From assembly GCF_002094975.1 (NCBI RefSeq), contig NZ_CP015283.1:124001-188000 (forward strand): a stretch of DNA of 64,000 bases. Reading direction: 5' to 3'. Both the position numbers and the translations under genes were made by a program. The DNA is from Streptococcus salivarius. GTDB taxonomy: Bacteria; Bacillota; Bacilli; Lactobacillales; Streptococcaceae. The notes under the pieces are model-generated. The model worked only from the letters and a program-made list of their open reading frames with translations, was not told the origin of the DNA and did not search any database. This document shows positions 37,470 through 48,792 of the stretch, one piece after another. Every line of letters starts with the position of its first letter. Position 1 is the first letter of the stretch.

Positions 37470-37996
37470 TAAATTCCTTTGTTGAAGGTCATTGGACCAT
37501 ATGCTTTTTCAATCTTTTTCCACATGCGACGTTCACGCCAACGGTTAAACTTGGTTACCCAAGCATCTGATTTCACCAAAGGCTTGACCAAAATCGATCG
37601 AATTCCAGCTCTGTGGCTAGCTCTGATGTCAGTCATTAGCTGGTCTCCCACCATAACGACCTCGTCTCGATTAAAGTGGTAACGCTCAATCGCTTCATTA
37701 ATACCTTTAGTGAAAGGCTTCATGGCACGACTCACGAAATCCACATGGAAATTGGCTACCGCACGTTCCACACGTTCATGCTTGTTGTTAGAGACCACAA
37801 CCACTGGAATGTCAGCCTCTGTCATCTCATCTAACCAAGCACGTAGCTCAGGAGTCCCATCAGGGTTGTTCCAAGCAATCAAGGTATTGTCCAAATCGAC
37901 CAAGACGGCACGAATACCGTGTTCACGTAGTTGGTCAGGTTTCAAATCATAAACAGCCTCCACCATAAAATGGGGCCTGTAATCGTCTATACTCAT
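37469..37996 (-). CDS. yqeG: YqeG-family HAD-IIIA phosphatase
   Basis: A 175-residue HAD-superfamily phosphatase: VLVDLDNTLIAW is motif I with both catalytic aspartates, and VVVSNNKHERV (motif II) and MVGDQLMTDI (motif IV) are intact. It is the first gene of the conserved yqeG-yqeH-yhbY-nadD-yqeK-rsfS string. Confidence 0.94.
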   Translation of the reverse strand: MSIDDYRPHFMVEAVYDLKPDQLREHGIRAVLVDLDNTLIAWNNPDGTPELRAWLDEMTEADIPVVVVSNNKHERVERAVANFHVDFVSRAMKPFTKGINEAIERYHFNRDEVVMVGDQLMTDIRASHRAGIRSILVKPLVKSDAWVTKFNRWRERRMWKKIEKAYGPMTFNKGI

Positions 37997-38105
37997 TTTC
38001 TCTCCAAAATGTTAGTTTACCTCTTATTTTACCATATTTTTAAGGTTTATGTGTGGGACTTAAGTCCTATTTTTTAAGAACATCTTTGACACAACGGTAT
38101 CGAAA

Positions 38106-38132
38106 AAGAGCCACAATCACTTGGGCTCTATC
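38106..38132 (-). terminator. Terminator of the EamA transporter gene
   Basis: On the minus strand AGAGCCC pairs with GGCTCT, followed by TTTTTC. Confidence 0.82.
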
Positions 38133-38133
38133 T

Positions 38134-39051
38134 TTATCTTTGAATTTTCTCTTGTTTTTTAAGGGCTACTAAATCCTTAAGCGAAATGAGGATAACGGCA
38201 AGAACAATTAAAATCATTCCAAGCACATCAATGGCAAAGAAGTGGTCACCCATGATTAAGACCGTTAAAATGACCGATGCCACAGGTTCTACCGAGGCCA
38301 GGAGACTTCCTTTTACAGCGCCAACCATTGTCGTCCCCTTAAGGAAAACGGTGTAGGCAAAGACTGTCCCGATGAAGACCAACCCAAAAAGTGCTAAAAG
38401 ATTGCCACCAGTCAAGGGTAACTCATACTTCCAGGCTTGGATAGCAATTGGAAAAATCAGACCACCGAGTAACATTCCTAGACCGATGACAATCAGACTG
38501 CCCCACTTTTCAATAGCCTTAGCAGGCAGTAGGATATAGAGTGCATAGGTTACTGCCGAGAAGAGGCCCCAGAACAAACCAATAGGTGTGATGGCTAGCT
38601 CTGTCACCTGACCATGCGTTGCGATGATAAAAGTTCCCGCAATAGCCATGATAATCGCCACTAACTCTGAGACCGTTGGAAATCTGCGGTTCTTAGCACA
38701 CACAAAAGCCAAGATAAGAACTGGCGTGACATACTGTAAGACTGTCGCAGTTCCAGCGTTGGTGTAGTGAATAGCACTGAGATAGGCATACTGATTCAAG
38801 ACCAGACCAAAGAGAGCAAATAAGGCGATACTTACTAAGGTTTTCCTATCTTTAATGGCTTGTACTAATTTGTCTCGCTGCCTAAAAAAGACCGAAGCCG
38901 TTAGTAAAGTACCAGCTAGAATCAAACGTAAACTCGTCAAAAGATTGACATTAACCCCATGAGCCATCAGGTATTGACCAGAAACTCCTGAGACTCCCCA
39001 GGCAATCCCAGCAGTTATGACCATCAGACTACCTTTAAGTTGTTTAGACAT
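38134..39051 (-). CDS. EamA/DMT-superfamily transporter
   Basis: A 305-residue membrane protein with ten predicted helices in two EamA halves, beginning GSLMVITAGIAWGVSGVSGQ. Proteins of this group export metabolites or amino acids, but the substrate cannot be read from sequence. It is a single gene with a following terminator. Confidence 0.9.
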   Translation of the reverse strand: MSKQLKGSLMVITAGIAWGVSGVSGQYLMAHGVNVNLLTSLRLILAGTLLTASVFFRQRDKLVQAIKDRKTLVSIALFALFGLVLNQYAYLSAIHYTNAGTATVLQYVTPVLILAFVCAKNRRFPTVSELVAIIMAIAGTFIIATHGQVTELAITPIGLFWGLFSAVTYALYILLPAKAIEKWGSLIVIGLGMLLGGLIFPIAIQAWKYELPLTGGNLLALFGLVFIGTVFAYTVFLKGTTMVGAVKGSLLASVEPVASVILTVLIMGDHFFAIDVLGMILIVLAVILISLKDLVALKKQEKIQR

Positions 39052-39127
39052 GTGTTTTCCTCGATTATAATAATGCCTATTTATTATAACATAGGGAATT
39101 GTATGTCAGACGATTACTTCAGAATAA

Positions 39128-39511
39128 TTAAACTGTTTTTCTTGAGGAATGCTCTATCCACCAACCGACAATCCAGCCAAGAACTAAAAGATAATTCTCA
39201 AAAGCTCCAACAGCATTAACAGAGTGATGGTATTGAAGATAGCTAAGGAAATGATTGGTTCCAATACCTAGGCCTCCCAGAATCAAAGCAATCAGAACTG
39301 CTCTCAGATAAAACCAATCGTACTTTAAGTTAACGGCAAGGAGGATGACCAGAACCGCCACATTCCAAATACCAATCTCCCTCTGCCATCCAACTGAAAT
39401 ACCGTAACCCGAATGACTTCCCATATAGGTGGGAAAGAATAGCTGAAAAATAATGGCACCAGTCATGGCGATGATGACTAGGATAAATAAGACTCTTAAG
39501 AATTTGTTCAT
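39128..39511 (-). CDS. Hypothetical four-helix membrane protein
   Basis: A 127-residue protein with four hydrophobic segments (about residues 5-25, 48-62, 68-85 and 103-120) and little else. No family was recognised. It lies alone between the gatCAB operon and the EamA transporter gene. Confidence 0.75.
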   Translation of the reverse strand: MNKFLRVLFILVIIAMTGAIIFQLFFPTYMGSHSGYGISVGWQREIGIWNVAVLVILLAVNLKYDWFYLRAVLIALILGGLGIGTNHFLSYLQYHHSVNAVGAFENYLLVLGWIVGWWIEHSSRKTV

Positions 39512-39574
39512 TGGTTTGCTCCTGAAATCTTCTATAAAAATATTCCCAACTAGTCTAACACAAATATTGCAAAG

Positions 39575-39598
39575 AAAAAACCAACCTTTCGGCTGATT
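39575..39598 (-). terminator. gatCAB operon terminator
   Basis: On the minus strand AATCAGCC pairs with GGTTGGTT around GAAA, followed by TTTT. Confidence 0.82.
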
Positions 39599-39607
39599 CT
39601 TTATCTA

Positions 39608-41050
39608 TTACTCTTCTTTCAACTTAGCCAATTCTTGAGCAAGTAGTTTAAGAGCTACTTGTGGGTTGGCTTGGCCTTTGGTTGCTTTCATGAGGAAGCC
39701 TGTGAAGGCCTTGTCAGCGTTACGTTTACCTGATTTGAAGTCAGCTACGGCTGCTTCATTATCTGCAAAGACTTGGTGGATGATTGGGATCAAGACTTCA
39801 GGATCTGAAATCTGTACCAAACCAGCTTTTTCGACGTATTCACGCGCACCGCCACCGTTTTTCGCCAAGTGAACGAAGACTTTCTTGGCAATCTTAGATG
39901 AAATGGTTCCATCTTCGATGATGGCAATCATTTCGACCAAGTTTTCTGGTGTCAACTTGATTTCTTCAAGCGTTTTGCCTTCTGCGTTCAAGAATTGCGC
40001 GACTTCACCTTGGAGCCAGTTAGACACTTGTTTAGCATCTCCGCCAAGGGCTACCGCTGCTTCAAAGAAGTCAGAAGTAACTTTCGTCGCTGTCAATTGG
40101 TTGGCATCATAGTCAGACAAGCCAAGCTCTGCCACATAGCGAGCACGACGGTCTTTTGGAAACTCTGGCAACTCCGTACGCATTTCCTCGATCCACTCAT
40201 CTGAGATTTCAAACAATGGAAGGTCTGGTTCTGGGAAGTAACGGTAATCCGCTGCTCCTTCTTTGACACGCATAAGGATAGTGCTCTTATTAGCTTCATC
40301 ATAACGGCGTGTTTCTTGACGAATGACACCACCTGAACGCAAGATTTTCGCTTGGCGTTGCACTTCGTATTCAAGACCTTTACGGACGTTTGAGAAAGAG
40401 TTCAAGTTTTTCAACTCAGTCTTGGTACCAAATTCCTCTTGACCATATGGGCGAAGGGAAATGTTGGCATCTACACGCATAGATCCTTCTTCCATCTTGA
40501 CGTCTGAAATACCAGTGTACTGGATAACTTCTTTCAAAGCTGTCAAATAGGCGTAGGCTTCTTCTGGAGAACGCATATCTGCTTCAGATACGATTTCAAT
40601 CAATGGAACCCCTTGACGGTTAAGGTCTACGTAAGAGAATCCATCTGTTCCGTGCGTGTTCTTACCGGCGTCTTCTTCCAAGTGGGCACGTTCAATCCCA
40701 ATTTTCTTAGTTGAGCCATCTTCCAATTGCACTTCAATCCAACCGTTATATCCGATTGGCTCGTCAAATTGCGAAATTTGGTAGGCTTTTGGATTATCAG
40801 GGTAAAAATAGTTCTTACGGTCAAAGTGCATGTGCTGATGGATATCCATATTCAGCGCCAAAGCAGCCTTGATACCAGCATCCACAACACCCTTGTTCAA
40901 GACAGGAAGCACCCCTGGGAAAGACCAGTCAATCACATTAGTGTTGGCATTTTGCTCATTCCCAAAGTGAGCAGAGGTTGGTGAGAAAATTTTTGAGTTT
41001 GTATTCAATTCAACGTGGACTTCAAGTCCGATGACTGTTTCAAAGTTCAT
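39608..41050 (-). CDS. gatB: Asp/Glu-tRNA amidotransferase subunit B
   Basis: A 480-residue subunit that activates Glu-tRNA(Gln) or Asp-tRNA(Asn) with ATP and receives ammonia from Gat[15 protein letters not shown] opens the catalytic cradle domain, and [13 protein letters not shown] and the C-terminal YqeY-like helical domain are present. Its ATG overlaps the gatA stop by one base. Confidence 0.97.
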   Translation of the reverse strand: MNFETVIGLEVHVELNTNSKIFSPTSAHFGNEQNANTNVIDWSFPGVLPVLNKGVVDAGIKAALALNMDIHQHMHFDRKNYFYPDNPKAYQISQFDEPIGYNGWIEVQLEDGSTKKIGIERAHLEEDAGKNTHGTDGFSYVDLNRQGVPLIEIVSEADMRSPEEAYAYLTALKEVIQYTGISDVKMEEGSMRVDANISLRPYGQEEFGTKTELKNLNSFSNVRKGLEYEVQRQAKILRSGGVIRQETRRYDEANKSTILMRVKEGAADYRYFPEPDLPLFEISDEWIEEMRTELPEFPKDRRARYVAELGLSDYDANQLTATKVTSDFFEAAVALGGDAKQVSNWLQGEVAQFLNAEGKTLEEIKLTPENLVEMIAIIEDGTISSKIAKKVFVHLAKNGGGAREYVEKAGLVQISDPEVLIPIIHQVFADNEAAVADFKSGKRNADKAFTGFLMKATKGQANPQVALKLLAQELAKLKEE

Positions 41051-42516
41051 TAATTGTCACCTCCGAAAATAAGGGGTTGTTGCTTGTGGTAATCCGTCGT
41101 TGCTTCAAAGGCAGCTGCAGCTTGGTAGATGGTTTCTTCAGAATACTTAGGACCAATCAACTGCAAACCAACTGGAAGACCTTGCGCAAAACCTGCAGGA
41201 ATCGAAATCCCTGGAAGACCTGCCAAGTTGACTGGAATGGTCAAGAGGTCAGCCAAGTACATGGCAACTGGATCATGGTTGAGCGAATCCAAATCAAAGG
41301 CTACACTTGGAGCTGTTGGTCCAAGGATAAGGTCGTAATCCGCAAAGACTTTTTCGAAGTCTTGGATAATGAGGGTACGGACTTGGCCAGCTTTCTTGTA
41401 GTAAGCATCGTAGTAACCAGATGACAAACTAAAGGTACCAAGCATGATACGGCGTTTGACCTCATCACCAAAGCCTTGGCTACGAGTGTTCACGTAGATA
41501 TCATCCAAGTTTTTAGCATCTTCTGCACGGAAACCATAGCGAATACCGTCGAAACGTTGCAAGTTTGAAGAAGCTTCAGATGAAGCGATGATGTAGTAAA
41601 CAGCAACCCCGTATTTAGAGTGTGGAAGGCTAACTTCTTCGACAGTTGCTCCCAATTTTTCAAAGTGTTTAGCCGCATTGAGGATAGTTTCTTTGACTTC
41701 TGGGTCAATCCCTTCACCGAGGTATTCCTTAGGAAGGGCAATCTTCATACCTTTGATGTCTTGACCAATCTTAGAAGTAAAATCGGCTACGCGTACTGGT
41801 GCTGAAGTTGAATCCTTGGCATCTTCACTGGCAATGACATTAAGCAATTGGGCATTTTCCTTAACCGTTGGTGAGAAAGTACCAATTTGGTCGAGTGAGC
41901 TACCAAAGGCAATGAGACCAAAACGGGAAACCGTTCCATAAGTTGGTTTGAGACCAACAATCCCGTTGAAGGCAGCCGGTTGACGGATAGAACCACCTGT
42001 ATCTGAACCAAGGGACAAACGGACTTGCCCTGAAGCGACAGAAGCTGCTGAACCACTAGAAGATCCACCAGGCACCTTGCTGTGGTCCCAAGCATTCTTG
42101 GTTGGTCCATAGTAAGAAGTTTCTCCAGATCCACCCATGGCAAATTCATCCATGTTGGTCTTCCCGATGACAATCATATCTTTGGCTTTGGCATTGGCAA
42201 CAGCTGTCGCATCAAAGATTGGCTCGTAGTTGTAGAGCATTTTTGATGCCGCAGTAGTCAAGATGCCATCTGTTGAGATATTGTCTTTGACAGCGAGTGG
42301 AATCCCTGACAAGAGGTTATCTGCATCAATTCCCTTTTCATCAATGGCCTTGGCTTGCGCAAGAGCCACTTCTTCTGCCACTGTCACAAAGGCATTGACT
42401 GCTTCTTCACGCGCCTTGATATCGTAAAGCGTTGCTTGGGTCAATTCCGTTGCCGAAATTTCCTTAGAGACAAGGAGGTCGTGCAACTCTTCAATGGTTT
42501 TATTGTTGAATGACAT
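41050..42516 (-). CDS. gatA: Asp/Glu-tRNA amidotransferase subunit A
   Basis: A 488-residue amidase that releases ammonia from glutamine. The Ser-cisSer-Lys triad is visible: Lys in AVKDNIST and the serines in [15 protein letters not shown] and [12 protein letters not shown]. It overlaps gatC and gatB by one base each, consistent with coupled production of the heterotrimer. Confidence 0.97.
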   Translation of the reverse strand: MSFNNKTIEELHDLLVSKEISATELTQATLYDIKAREEAVNAFVTVAEEVALAQAKAIDEKGIDADNLLSGIPLAVKDNISTDGILTTAASKMLYNYEPIFDATAVANAKAKDMIVIGKTNMDEFAMGGSGETSYYGPTKNAWDHSKVPGGSSSGSAASVASGQVRLSLGSDTGGSIRQPAAFNGIVGLKPTYGTVSRFGLIAFGSSLDQIGTFSPTVKENAQLLNVIASEDAKDSTSAPVRVADFTSKIGQDIKGMKIALPKEYLGEGIDPEVKETILNAAKHFEKLGATVEEVSLPHSKYGVAVYYIIASSEASSNLQRFDGIRYGFRAEDAKNLDDIYVNTRSQGFGDEVKRRIMLGTFSLSSGYYDAYYKKAGQVRTLIIQDFEKVFADYDLILGPTAPSVAFDLDSLNHDPVAMYLADLLTIPVNLAGLPGISIPAGFAQGLPVGLQLIGPKYSEETIYQAAAAFEATTDYHKQQPLIFGGDN

Positions 42517-42818
42517 TAGGCATCTCCTCCATCTTCTAGGATAGCTGGTACCTTGATGTAATAGTTATCTTTTTCAGGTACATTTTTAAACAAGCGGTCA
42601 CGGTCAGTCCCTTTTTCAGCAACATCCGGACGCAATACGGTCTTGCGGTCAGCCATGGTCGTTGTTGGGGCAACACCTGTTGTGTCCACTTCTTCCAACA
42701 ATTCCACCATGTCGACAATTTTAGACAAGGTTGTCGCAAACTCAGCTGTCTCTTCTGGAGAGAATTTCAATTTTGAAAGATTGGCAACGTGGGTTACCTC
42801 TTCTTGCGTAATTTTCAT
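42516..42818 (-). CDS. gatC: Asp/Glu-tRNA amidotransferase subunit C
   Basis: A 100-residue subunit that wraps GatA and GatB together. [20 protein letters not shown] and ILDKVVDMVE-like helices ([14 protein letters not shown]) are typical. The ATG at 42818 has AAAGGA upstream; eleven additional upstream residues in the frame are not needed. It is first in the operon. Confidence 0.95.
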   Translation of the reverse strand: MKITQEEVTHVANLSKLKFSPEETAEFATTLSKIVDMVELLEEVDTTGVAPTTTMADRKTVLRPDVAEKGTDRDRLFKNVPEKDNYYIKVPAILEDGGDA

Positions 42819-42895
42819 CTTGCTTCCTTTCGTGAAATGATGATTTTTCAATACCCTCTATTTTACCATAATTTAGCCTATTTTGCTTGGAGGAT

Positions 42896-42930
42896 AAAAA
42901 AACTGTAGTAACTTTTTTGTCACTACAGTT
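42896..42930 (-). terminator. Terminator after the glycosyltransferase remnant
   Basis: AACTGTAGT pairs with ACTACAGTT. On the minus strand seven T residues follow. Confidence 0.85.
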
Positions 42931-42957
42931 TACAGAGATAGAGCTTTTTCAAAACAC

Positions 42958-43418
42958 TTATCGTATGGCTATCAAGAGCTTTCTCCAAGCCTCTAGAATT
43001 ACAGGTTTCAAATACTGTTTTGCCAGGTCGTATGAGACTTGGTGCATAGACTCAAGATCACTCTCTAAGGCAAATACAATTTTATCCGCCATCTGAGAAA
43101 CAAGCAGGTCCTCATCCATAGTCTCGCTATAAGGAACCAGATAGCCATTCTCACCATCTTTGATGAAGGTTGGATTGCCATAACGGGCATCAAAACCAAC
43201 TAGGGCTAAACCTGCTCCTACCGCTTCCATCAGGGTCAAACCAAAGGTCTCCCACTGAGAGGTAGTGACATAAAGTTCGTACTGTGGGTAGACGTCACGC
43301 AAATCCGCATGTCCTCTAAGTTTGATATAATCATTCGCCCCAAGAGTATCAATCAGATCTTGTAGATTCTCTTGCTCCCCACCTTTACCGTTGATGTCAT
43401 TAGTCGAGAACTCATAGA
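42958..43418 (-). pseudogene. C-terminal remnant of a GtfA-like glycosyltransferase
   Basis: An open frame of about 150 codons without a proper start gives the C-terminal part of a GT4 glycosyltransferase. GKGGEQENLQDLIDTLGANDYIK-like sequence leads to EGFGLTLMEA-type WETFGLTLMEAVGAGLALVGFD and YGNPTFIKDGENGYLVP. This is the pattern of GtfA of the serine-rich-repeat protein glycosylation loci. The rest (roughly 350 residues) is missing, and the fragment abuts the bglA stop codon with no promoter of its own. It is probably a deletion remnant. Confidence 0.8.
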
Positions 43419-44870
<1,452 letters not shown>

Positions 44871-44910
44871 TTATGATTCAAGAATATTTCAGTAATAGTA
44901 TATACTAGTC

Positions 44911-44924
44911 TGAAATCGTTTTCT
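44911..44924. promoter_or_regulatory. cre site upstream of bglA
   Basis: TGAAATCGTTTTCT matches the catabolite-responsive consensus TGNAANCGNWNNCW at every defined position. It is about 55 bp before the bglA start. Confidence 0.6.
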
Positions 44925-44974
44925 TATAGTAAACTACGAAAAACTGATACTATCCTATGATTTTAGACAAAAAA

Positions 44975-45001
44975 CGAGAGTAGGATGGATTCCCACTCTC
45001 G
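44975..45001 (-). terminator. pncA terminator
   Basis: CGAGAGT pairs with ACTCTCG. On the minus strand TTTTTTG follows. Confidence 0.78.
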
Positions 45002-45014
45002 ATTATAAATCTTC

Positions 45015-45566
45015 TTACTCCACAATGGTTGCTCCAAGAACATTTTTAAAATGCCCAATAGCAAAGTCATGAGCTTCAGGCGTCAAGGAGGCTGTTGCAC
45101 TTACTACAACCTCGATATCATAACCTAAATTATAGGCATCAATGGCTGTATGTAGGACACAAATATCTGTTAAAACTCCTGTCAAAACAACTGTCGTCAC
45201 ACGACGCTCACGCAAACGAATATCTAAATCCGTTCCCGAAAAGGCTGAGTAGTGTCGCTTATCCATCCAAAAGACACGATTATCATCCTTAATAGCATCA
45301 TATACACCAGCTAACTTACCATAAAGTTCTCGCCCAGACGTCCCTGCAATATTGTGCGGTGGAAAGAGCTTGGTTTCAGGATGGAAGGTATCTCCTTCAT
45401 CATGTCGGTCCATAGCAACGAAGATATAATCCCCATTATCATAGGCCTCTTGAGTTACCTGGGCAATGCGGTCTTCAATGGCTTGGGCAGGCTTTCCAGC
45501 CGTCAACTTCCCATCATCTGCCACAAAATCATAAGAGTAATCAATTGATATCAATGCCTTTGTCAT
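45015..45566 (-). CDS. pncA: Nicotinamidase / cysteine hydrolase family
   Basis: A 183-residue isochorismatase-like hydrolase that is probably nicotinamidase. The catalytic set is visible: Asp9 in ISIDYSYDF, Lys in WMDKRHYSAF, and Cys in TDICVLHTA. It would recycle nicotinamide to nicotinate, feeding NAD synthesis with NadD. It lies 66 bp after codY, and a hairpin between them may limit read-through. Confidence 0.9.
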   Translation of the reverse strand: MTKALISIDYSYDFVADDGKLTAGKPAQAIEDRIAQVTQEAYDNGDYIFVAMDRHDEGDTFHPETKLFPPHNIAGTSGRELYGKLAGVYDAIKDDNRVFWMDKRHYSAFSGTDLDIRLRERRVTTVVLTGVLTDICVLHTAIDAYNLGYDIEVVVSATASLTPEAHDFAIGHFKNVLGATIVE

Positions 45567-45582
45567 ATTACTTTCTCCTTTT

Positions 45583-45618
45583 AAAAAAAGTGGGGCAGGT
45601 TCCTCCTACCTCACTTTC
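45583..45618 (-). terminator. codY terminator
   Basis: An imperfect stem joins AGTGAGGTAGG to CCTGCCCCACT on the minus strand, followed by seven T residues. Confidence 0.85.
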
Positions 45619-45632
45619 CTTCAGTATTCTTC

Positions 45633-46418
45633 TTATTCGTATTCTTTCAATTTATCGTAGATACCTTCGTTAAGGACTTTAAGATAAGTCCCTTTCATAC
45701 CGAGTGAACGGCTCTCAATAATACCAGCTGATTCCAACTTACGAAGGGCATTAACGATAACTGAACGTGTGATTCCAATACGGTCAGCGATAACAGACGC
45801 TGTCAAGCGGCCTTCCAAACCGTCCAACTCATTCAAGATAGCTGAAACTGCCTTGATTTCTGAGTAAGACAAGGTATTAATAGCCATGTTAATAGCTGTT
45901 TGTTTACGAATTGTTTCTTCCAAATTCTCTGTTTGAAGGTTCAACAACTGCAACCCAACTACTGTAGAGGCAATCTCAACCAAGATAAGATCTTCATCTA
46001 CAAAGTCATGATCGTTACGCCAAATGATGAAAGAACCAAGACGCATACCACCACCATAGATAGGTGCAATTGTAGTCAAACCATCTGGGAAGTCATCTTT
46101 TGACTCCACAGGGAAAATGGTCAAGTCACTGTCAATACCAATGTTTTCTTGAGTGTCATAAACACGGCTGATACCACGTGTATATTCTTCTGGAAGTTGT
46201 TTGGCTTCAAAAAACTCCTCCACACGATCATTGTTGGTTTTGTACTTCATGGCAAAACCAAGGAGAGCACCACCACCATTAACGATAGCAGCGTTACAAT
46301 CAATGATATCCGCCAATTGAGCAGCCATGTTGTTGTATGGAAGATCTCCTTCCAAGCTATCTACTGAGCGTTGCAAGATAGATGTAATTTTACGTGTTTT
46401 AGCCAGCAAATTTGCCAT
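45633..46418 (-). CDS. codY: Global transcriptional regulator CodY
   Basis: A 261-residue GTP/branched-chain amino acid-sensing repressor. The N-terminal GAF domain begins [18 protein letters not shown] and the C-terminal winged helix contains [27 protein letters not shown] start at the ATG 46418 to give the conserved N-terminus; a GTG five codons earlier is possible. A CodY box lies at its own promoter, which points to autoregulation. Confidence 0.97.
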   Translation of the reverse strand: MANLLAKTRKITSILQRSVDSLEGDLPYNNMAAQLADIIDCNAAIVNGGGALLGFAMKYKTNNDRVEEFFEAKQLPEEYTRGISRVYDTQENIGIDSDLTIFPVESKDDFPDGLTTIAPIYGGGMRLGSFIIWRNDHDFVDEDLILVEIASTVVGLQLLNLQTENLEETIRKQTAINMAINTLSYSEIKAVSAILNELDGLEGRLTASVIADRIGITRSVIVNALRKLESAGIIESRSLGMKGTYLKVLNEGIYDKLKEYE

Positions 46419-46502
46419 ATTTATTGTCTTCACTTTCTATTGTAATCATAATAATATCAAGCCTTGTACTAATCTTCTGCGTCAAGACCTACTAGCCCTA
46501 TC

Positions 46503-46532
46503 ATTATAGCACACTTAACCCAGAAATTGCAA
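46503..46532 (-). promoter_or_regulatory. codY promoter
   Basis: On the minus strand TTGCAA (46532-46527) and TATAAT (46508-46503) are spaced by 18 bp, with the extended TGC before the -10. Confidence 0.75.
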
Positions 46533-46534
46533 AC

Positions 46535-46549
46535 AATTGTCTGAAAATT
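46535..46549. promoter_or_regulatory. CodY box at the codY promoter
   Basis: AATTGTCTGAAAATT matches the consensus AATTTTCWGAAAATT at 14 of 15 positions. It lies two bases upstream of the -35 hexamer of codY. Confidence 0.82.
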
Positions 46550-46645
46550 ATTTATTATTCTACTATTCATTATATTAAGTATATTATGGCATTATTAGGA
46601 AAATGTTCGGATTTTGCTCAAATATGTCCCCTTTTTAGAGACAAT

Positions 46646-46677
46646 AAAAACTGGACAAGCCTTTTTGTCCAGTTTTT
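46646..46677 (-). terminator. Aminotransferase gene terminator
   Basis: A perfect 11-bp stem, AAAAACTGGAC with GTCCAGTTTTT, with T residues following on the minus strand. It isolates the gene from codY. Confidence 0.9.
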
Positions 46678-46684
46678 CAAGAAA

Positions 46685-47899
46685 TTAACGCTTGTAATAT
46701 GACAAGACTCGTTCGATTTTGTTACCGAGATCAGCCAACTCTTCCACACGAGGAAGGTAGACAATACGGAAGTGATCTGGTTCATTCCAGTTAAAGCCTT
46801 TACCTGGAACTAGGAGAACCTTCTCCTTCTTCAAGAGACGAAGACAGAATTCTTCATCATCCTCAATATCATACATGTTACGGTCAATCTTAGGGAAGAT
46901 ATAAAGACCTGCATCTGGCTTAACAGCTGAAAGCCCTGGAATAGCGTTTACGGTATTCGTGATAAACTCACGTTGTTCATAGATACGCCCACCAGGGATC
47001 AAGAGTTCATCCACGGATTGGTAACCACCAAGTGAAGTCTGAATAACGTGCTGAGAGAGCACATTAGCACAAAGACGCATGTTGGCCAACATATTAAGCC
47101 CTTCAATATAGCCTTTGACATTCTTTTTAGGTCCAGAGAGAACCATCCAACCTACACGGAAACCACAAATGCGGTGAGACTTAGAAAGACCATTCATAGA
47201 CACACAGAAGACATCTGGTGCAAGACTAGCAATCGCAGTATGCTGTTTACCATCCATAACCAAGCGGTCATAAATCTCATCCGCAAAGATAATCAAATCA
47301 TTTTGTCGAGCAATATCCACAATCTGTTCAAGGACATCCTTAGGATAGAGTGAACCTGTAGGATTATTGGGATTGATGACTACAATTGCCTTAGTATTTG
47401 ACGTAATCTTTGATTTGATATCATCAATATCTGGATACCAGTTAGATTTTTCATCACAGACATAGTGTACGGCATTACCGCCTGCTAGGCTGACACAGGC
47501 TGTCCAAAGAGGATAGTCTGGCATTGGGACCAAGACCTCATCTCCATCATCAAGCAAGGCCTGCATAGACATGGAAATCATCTCTGAAACACCATTACCA
47601 ATATAAATATCATCAATATCTACATTTGGGAATCCCTTTAGCTGGCAATACTGCATAATCGCCTTACGAGCTGAGAAAATCCCCTTACTATCTGAATACC
47701 CTTCACTGTTACGAACATTCATAATTAAATCACGAATGACTTCATCCGGTGCTGTAAAGCCAAATTCCGCAGGATTTCCCGTATTAAGACGAAGAATCTT
47801 TTCACCTTTAGCAATCATACGGTTGGCTTCATCCAAAACTGGTCCACGAATATCATAGGCAACGTGTTCCAACTTTGATGATTTATCAAATGTTTTCAT
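46685..47899 (-). CDS. PLP-dependent aminotransferase, AlaT-like
   Basis: A 404-residue class I/II aminotransferase. NPNNPTGSLYP, FADEIYDRL and SMNGLSKSHRICGFRVGW, with the PLP lysine in SKSH, are all present. The sequence is of the alanine-synthesising AlaT/AlaA type found upstream of codY in streptococci; alanine:pyruvate specificity is an inference. It has a long leader of about 180 nt from a good promoter. Confidence 0.92.
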   Translation of the reverse strand: MKTFDKSSKLEHVAYDIRGPVLDEANRMIAKGEKILRLNTGNPAEFGFTAPDEVIRDLIMNVRNSEGYSDSKGIFSARKAIMQYCQLKGFPNVDIDDIYIGNGVSEMISMSMQALLDDGDEVLVPMPDYPLWTACVSLAGGNAVHYVCDEKSNWYPDIDDIKSKITSNTKAIVVINPNNPTGSLYPKDVLEQIVDIARQNDLIIFADEIYDRLVMDGKQHTAIASLAPDVFCVSMNGLSKSHRICGFRVGWMVLSGPKKNVKGYIEGLNMLANMRLCANVLSQHVIQTSLGGYQSVDELLIPGGRIYEQREFITNTVNAIPGLSAVKPDAGLYIFPKIDRNMYDIEDDEEFCLRLLKKEKVLLVPGKGFNWNEPDHFRIVYLPRVEELADLGNKIERVLSYYKR

Positions 47900-48086
47900 A
47901 AGTTAATCCTTTCAAAAGATACTAAAAGTAGATACATCTAGCAGAAAATAAGAAAATTCAACACCTGATGAGGATTTCCACTTTTATTGACACCAACTTT
48001 AGGCTCAGCCATTTGGTATCATTTCTGAAGACTTGTCTTCCTCTTTTTTAATTATCATGTTTCTTACGAAGCTAATAACAGATTGT

Positions 48087-48115
48087 ATTATACCTCTTTT
48101 TCAAGCAATCTTCAA
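48087..48115 (-). promoter_or_regulatory. Promoter of the aminotransferase gene
   Basis: TTGAAG (48115-48110) and TATAAT (48092-48087) are spaced by 17 bp on the minus strand. The leader contains a GAAGAC/GTCTTC hairpin (48027-48040) and a 17-codon ORF without a clear ribosome site. The rest of 47900-48258 holds only the divergent uspA control region. Confidence 0.75.
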
Positions 48116-48177
48116 TTTTTAGATAATACTGAAATCTTCACATTACTAAGAGCATCCTAAAGTAAGCAGTCAAAAAA

Positions 48178-48232
48178 AGATTTCAGAAAATCTATAACAA
48201 CGCTTTCATTTTTTAGACTAAAGGAGTATAAT
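48178..48232 (+). promoter_or_regulatory. uspA control region
   Basis: TATAAT (48227-48232) lies 27 bp before the ATG. Upstream are AACAACGCTTTCAT (about 48196-48209), a cre-like sequence with two mismatches, and AGATTTCAGAAAATC (48178-48192), a CodY-like sequence with three. Both sites are weak. Confidence 0.4.
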
Positions 48233-48258
48233 AAAGCTAAAGATAGGAGGTAGAGCTT

Positions 48259-48711
48259 ATGTCTCAACAATATGAACGTATTATGGTAGCTATCGACGGT
48301 TCTTACGAATCAGAACTGGCCTTTATTAAAGGTGTGCACGTTGCAAAACGTAATAATGCTCAGTTACTATTGGTACACGTTATCGATACACGCGCCCTTC
48401 AAAGCGTTGCGACTTTCGACTCTTATATCTATGAAAAACTAGAAGACGAAGCTAAAGCTGTTTTGGCTGACTTTGAACGCCAAGCCAGAGAAGCTGGTTT
48501 AACCAAGATTCGCAAAGTTATTGAGTTCGGTAATCCTAAGAGCCTCTTGGCTGTTGATATCCCTGATAAGGAAAATGTTGACCTTATTATGGTTGGTGCC
48601 ACTGGTCTCAATACTTTTGAACGCTTGCTTATTGGTTCGTCTTCTGAATACATTCTCCGTCACGCAAAAGTTGACTTGCTCATTGTTCGTGACTCTGAAA
48701 AAACACTTTAG
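48259..48711 (+). CDS. Universal stress protein
   Basis: A 150-residue UspA-family protein. VAIDGSYESELAF opens the fold and GATGLNTFERLLIGSSSEYIL is the ATP-binding G-2x-G-9x-G(S/T) motif, so it is probably of the nucleotide-binding kind. TAGGAGGT precedes the ATG at seven bases, a strong ribosome site. Monocistronic. Confidence 0.92.
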   Translation: MSQQYERIMVAIDGSYESELAFIKGVHVAKRNNAQLLLVHVIDTRALQSVATFDSYIYEKLEDEAKAVLADFERQAREAGLTKIRKVIEFGNPKSLLAVDIPDKENVDLIMVGATGLNTFERLLIGSSSEYILRHAKVDLLIVRDSEKTL

Positions 48712-48722
48712 TCACCTCTCAC

Positions 48723-48746
48723 AAAAGCACCTCTGGTGCTTTTCTC
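48723..48746 (+). terminator. uspA terminator
   Basis: AAAAGCACC pairs with GGTGCTTTT around three bases. Confidence 0.85.
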
Positions 48747-48751
48747 ATATG

Positions 48752-48787
48752 AAAAAGAACCGAGATCCTAACTCTCAGTTCTTTTTT
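48752..48787. terminator. Terminator of the coiled-coil membrane protein gene
   Basis: AAAAAGAAC plus GAGA pairs with TCTC plus GTTCTTTTT. It can act in both directions between convergent genes. Confidence 0.8.
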
Positions 48788-48792
48788 CTGTT

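Noticed and set aside
45635..45650. TACGAATA, the ComX (cin-box) sequence, on the minus strand
   Set aside because: It lies inside the last codons of codY (Tyr-Glu-stop), with no promoter context or competence gene just downstream, so it is coincidental.
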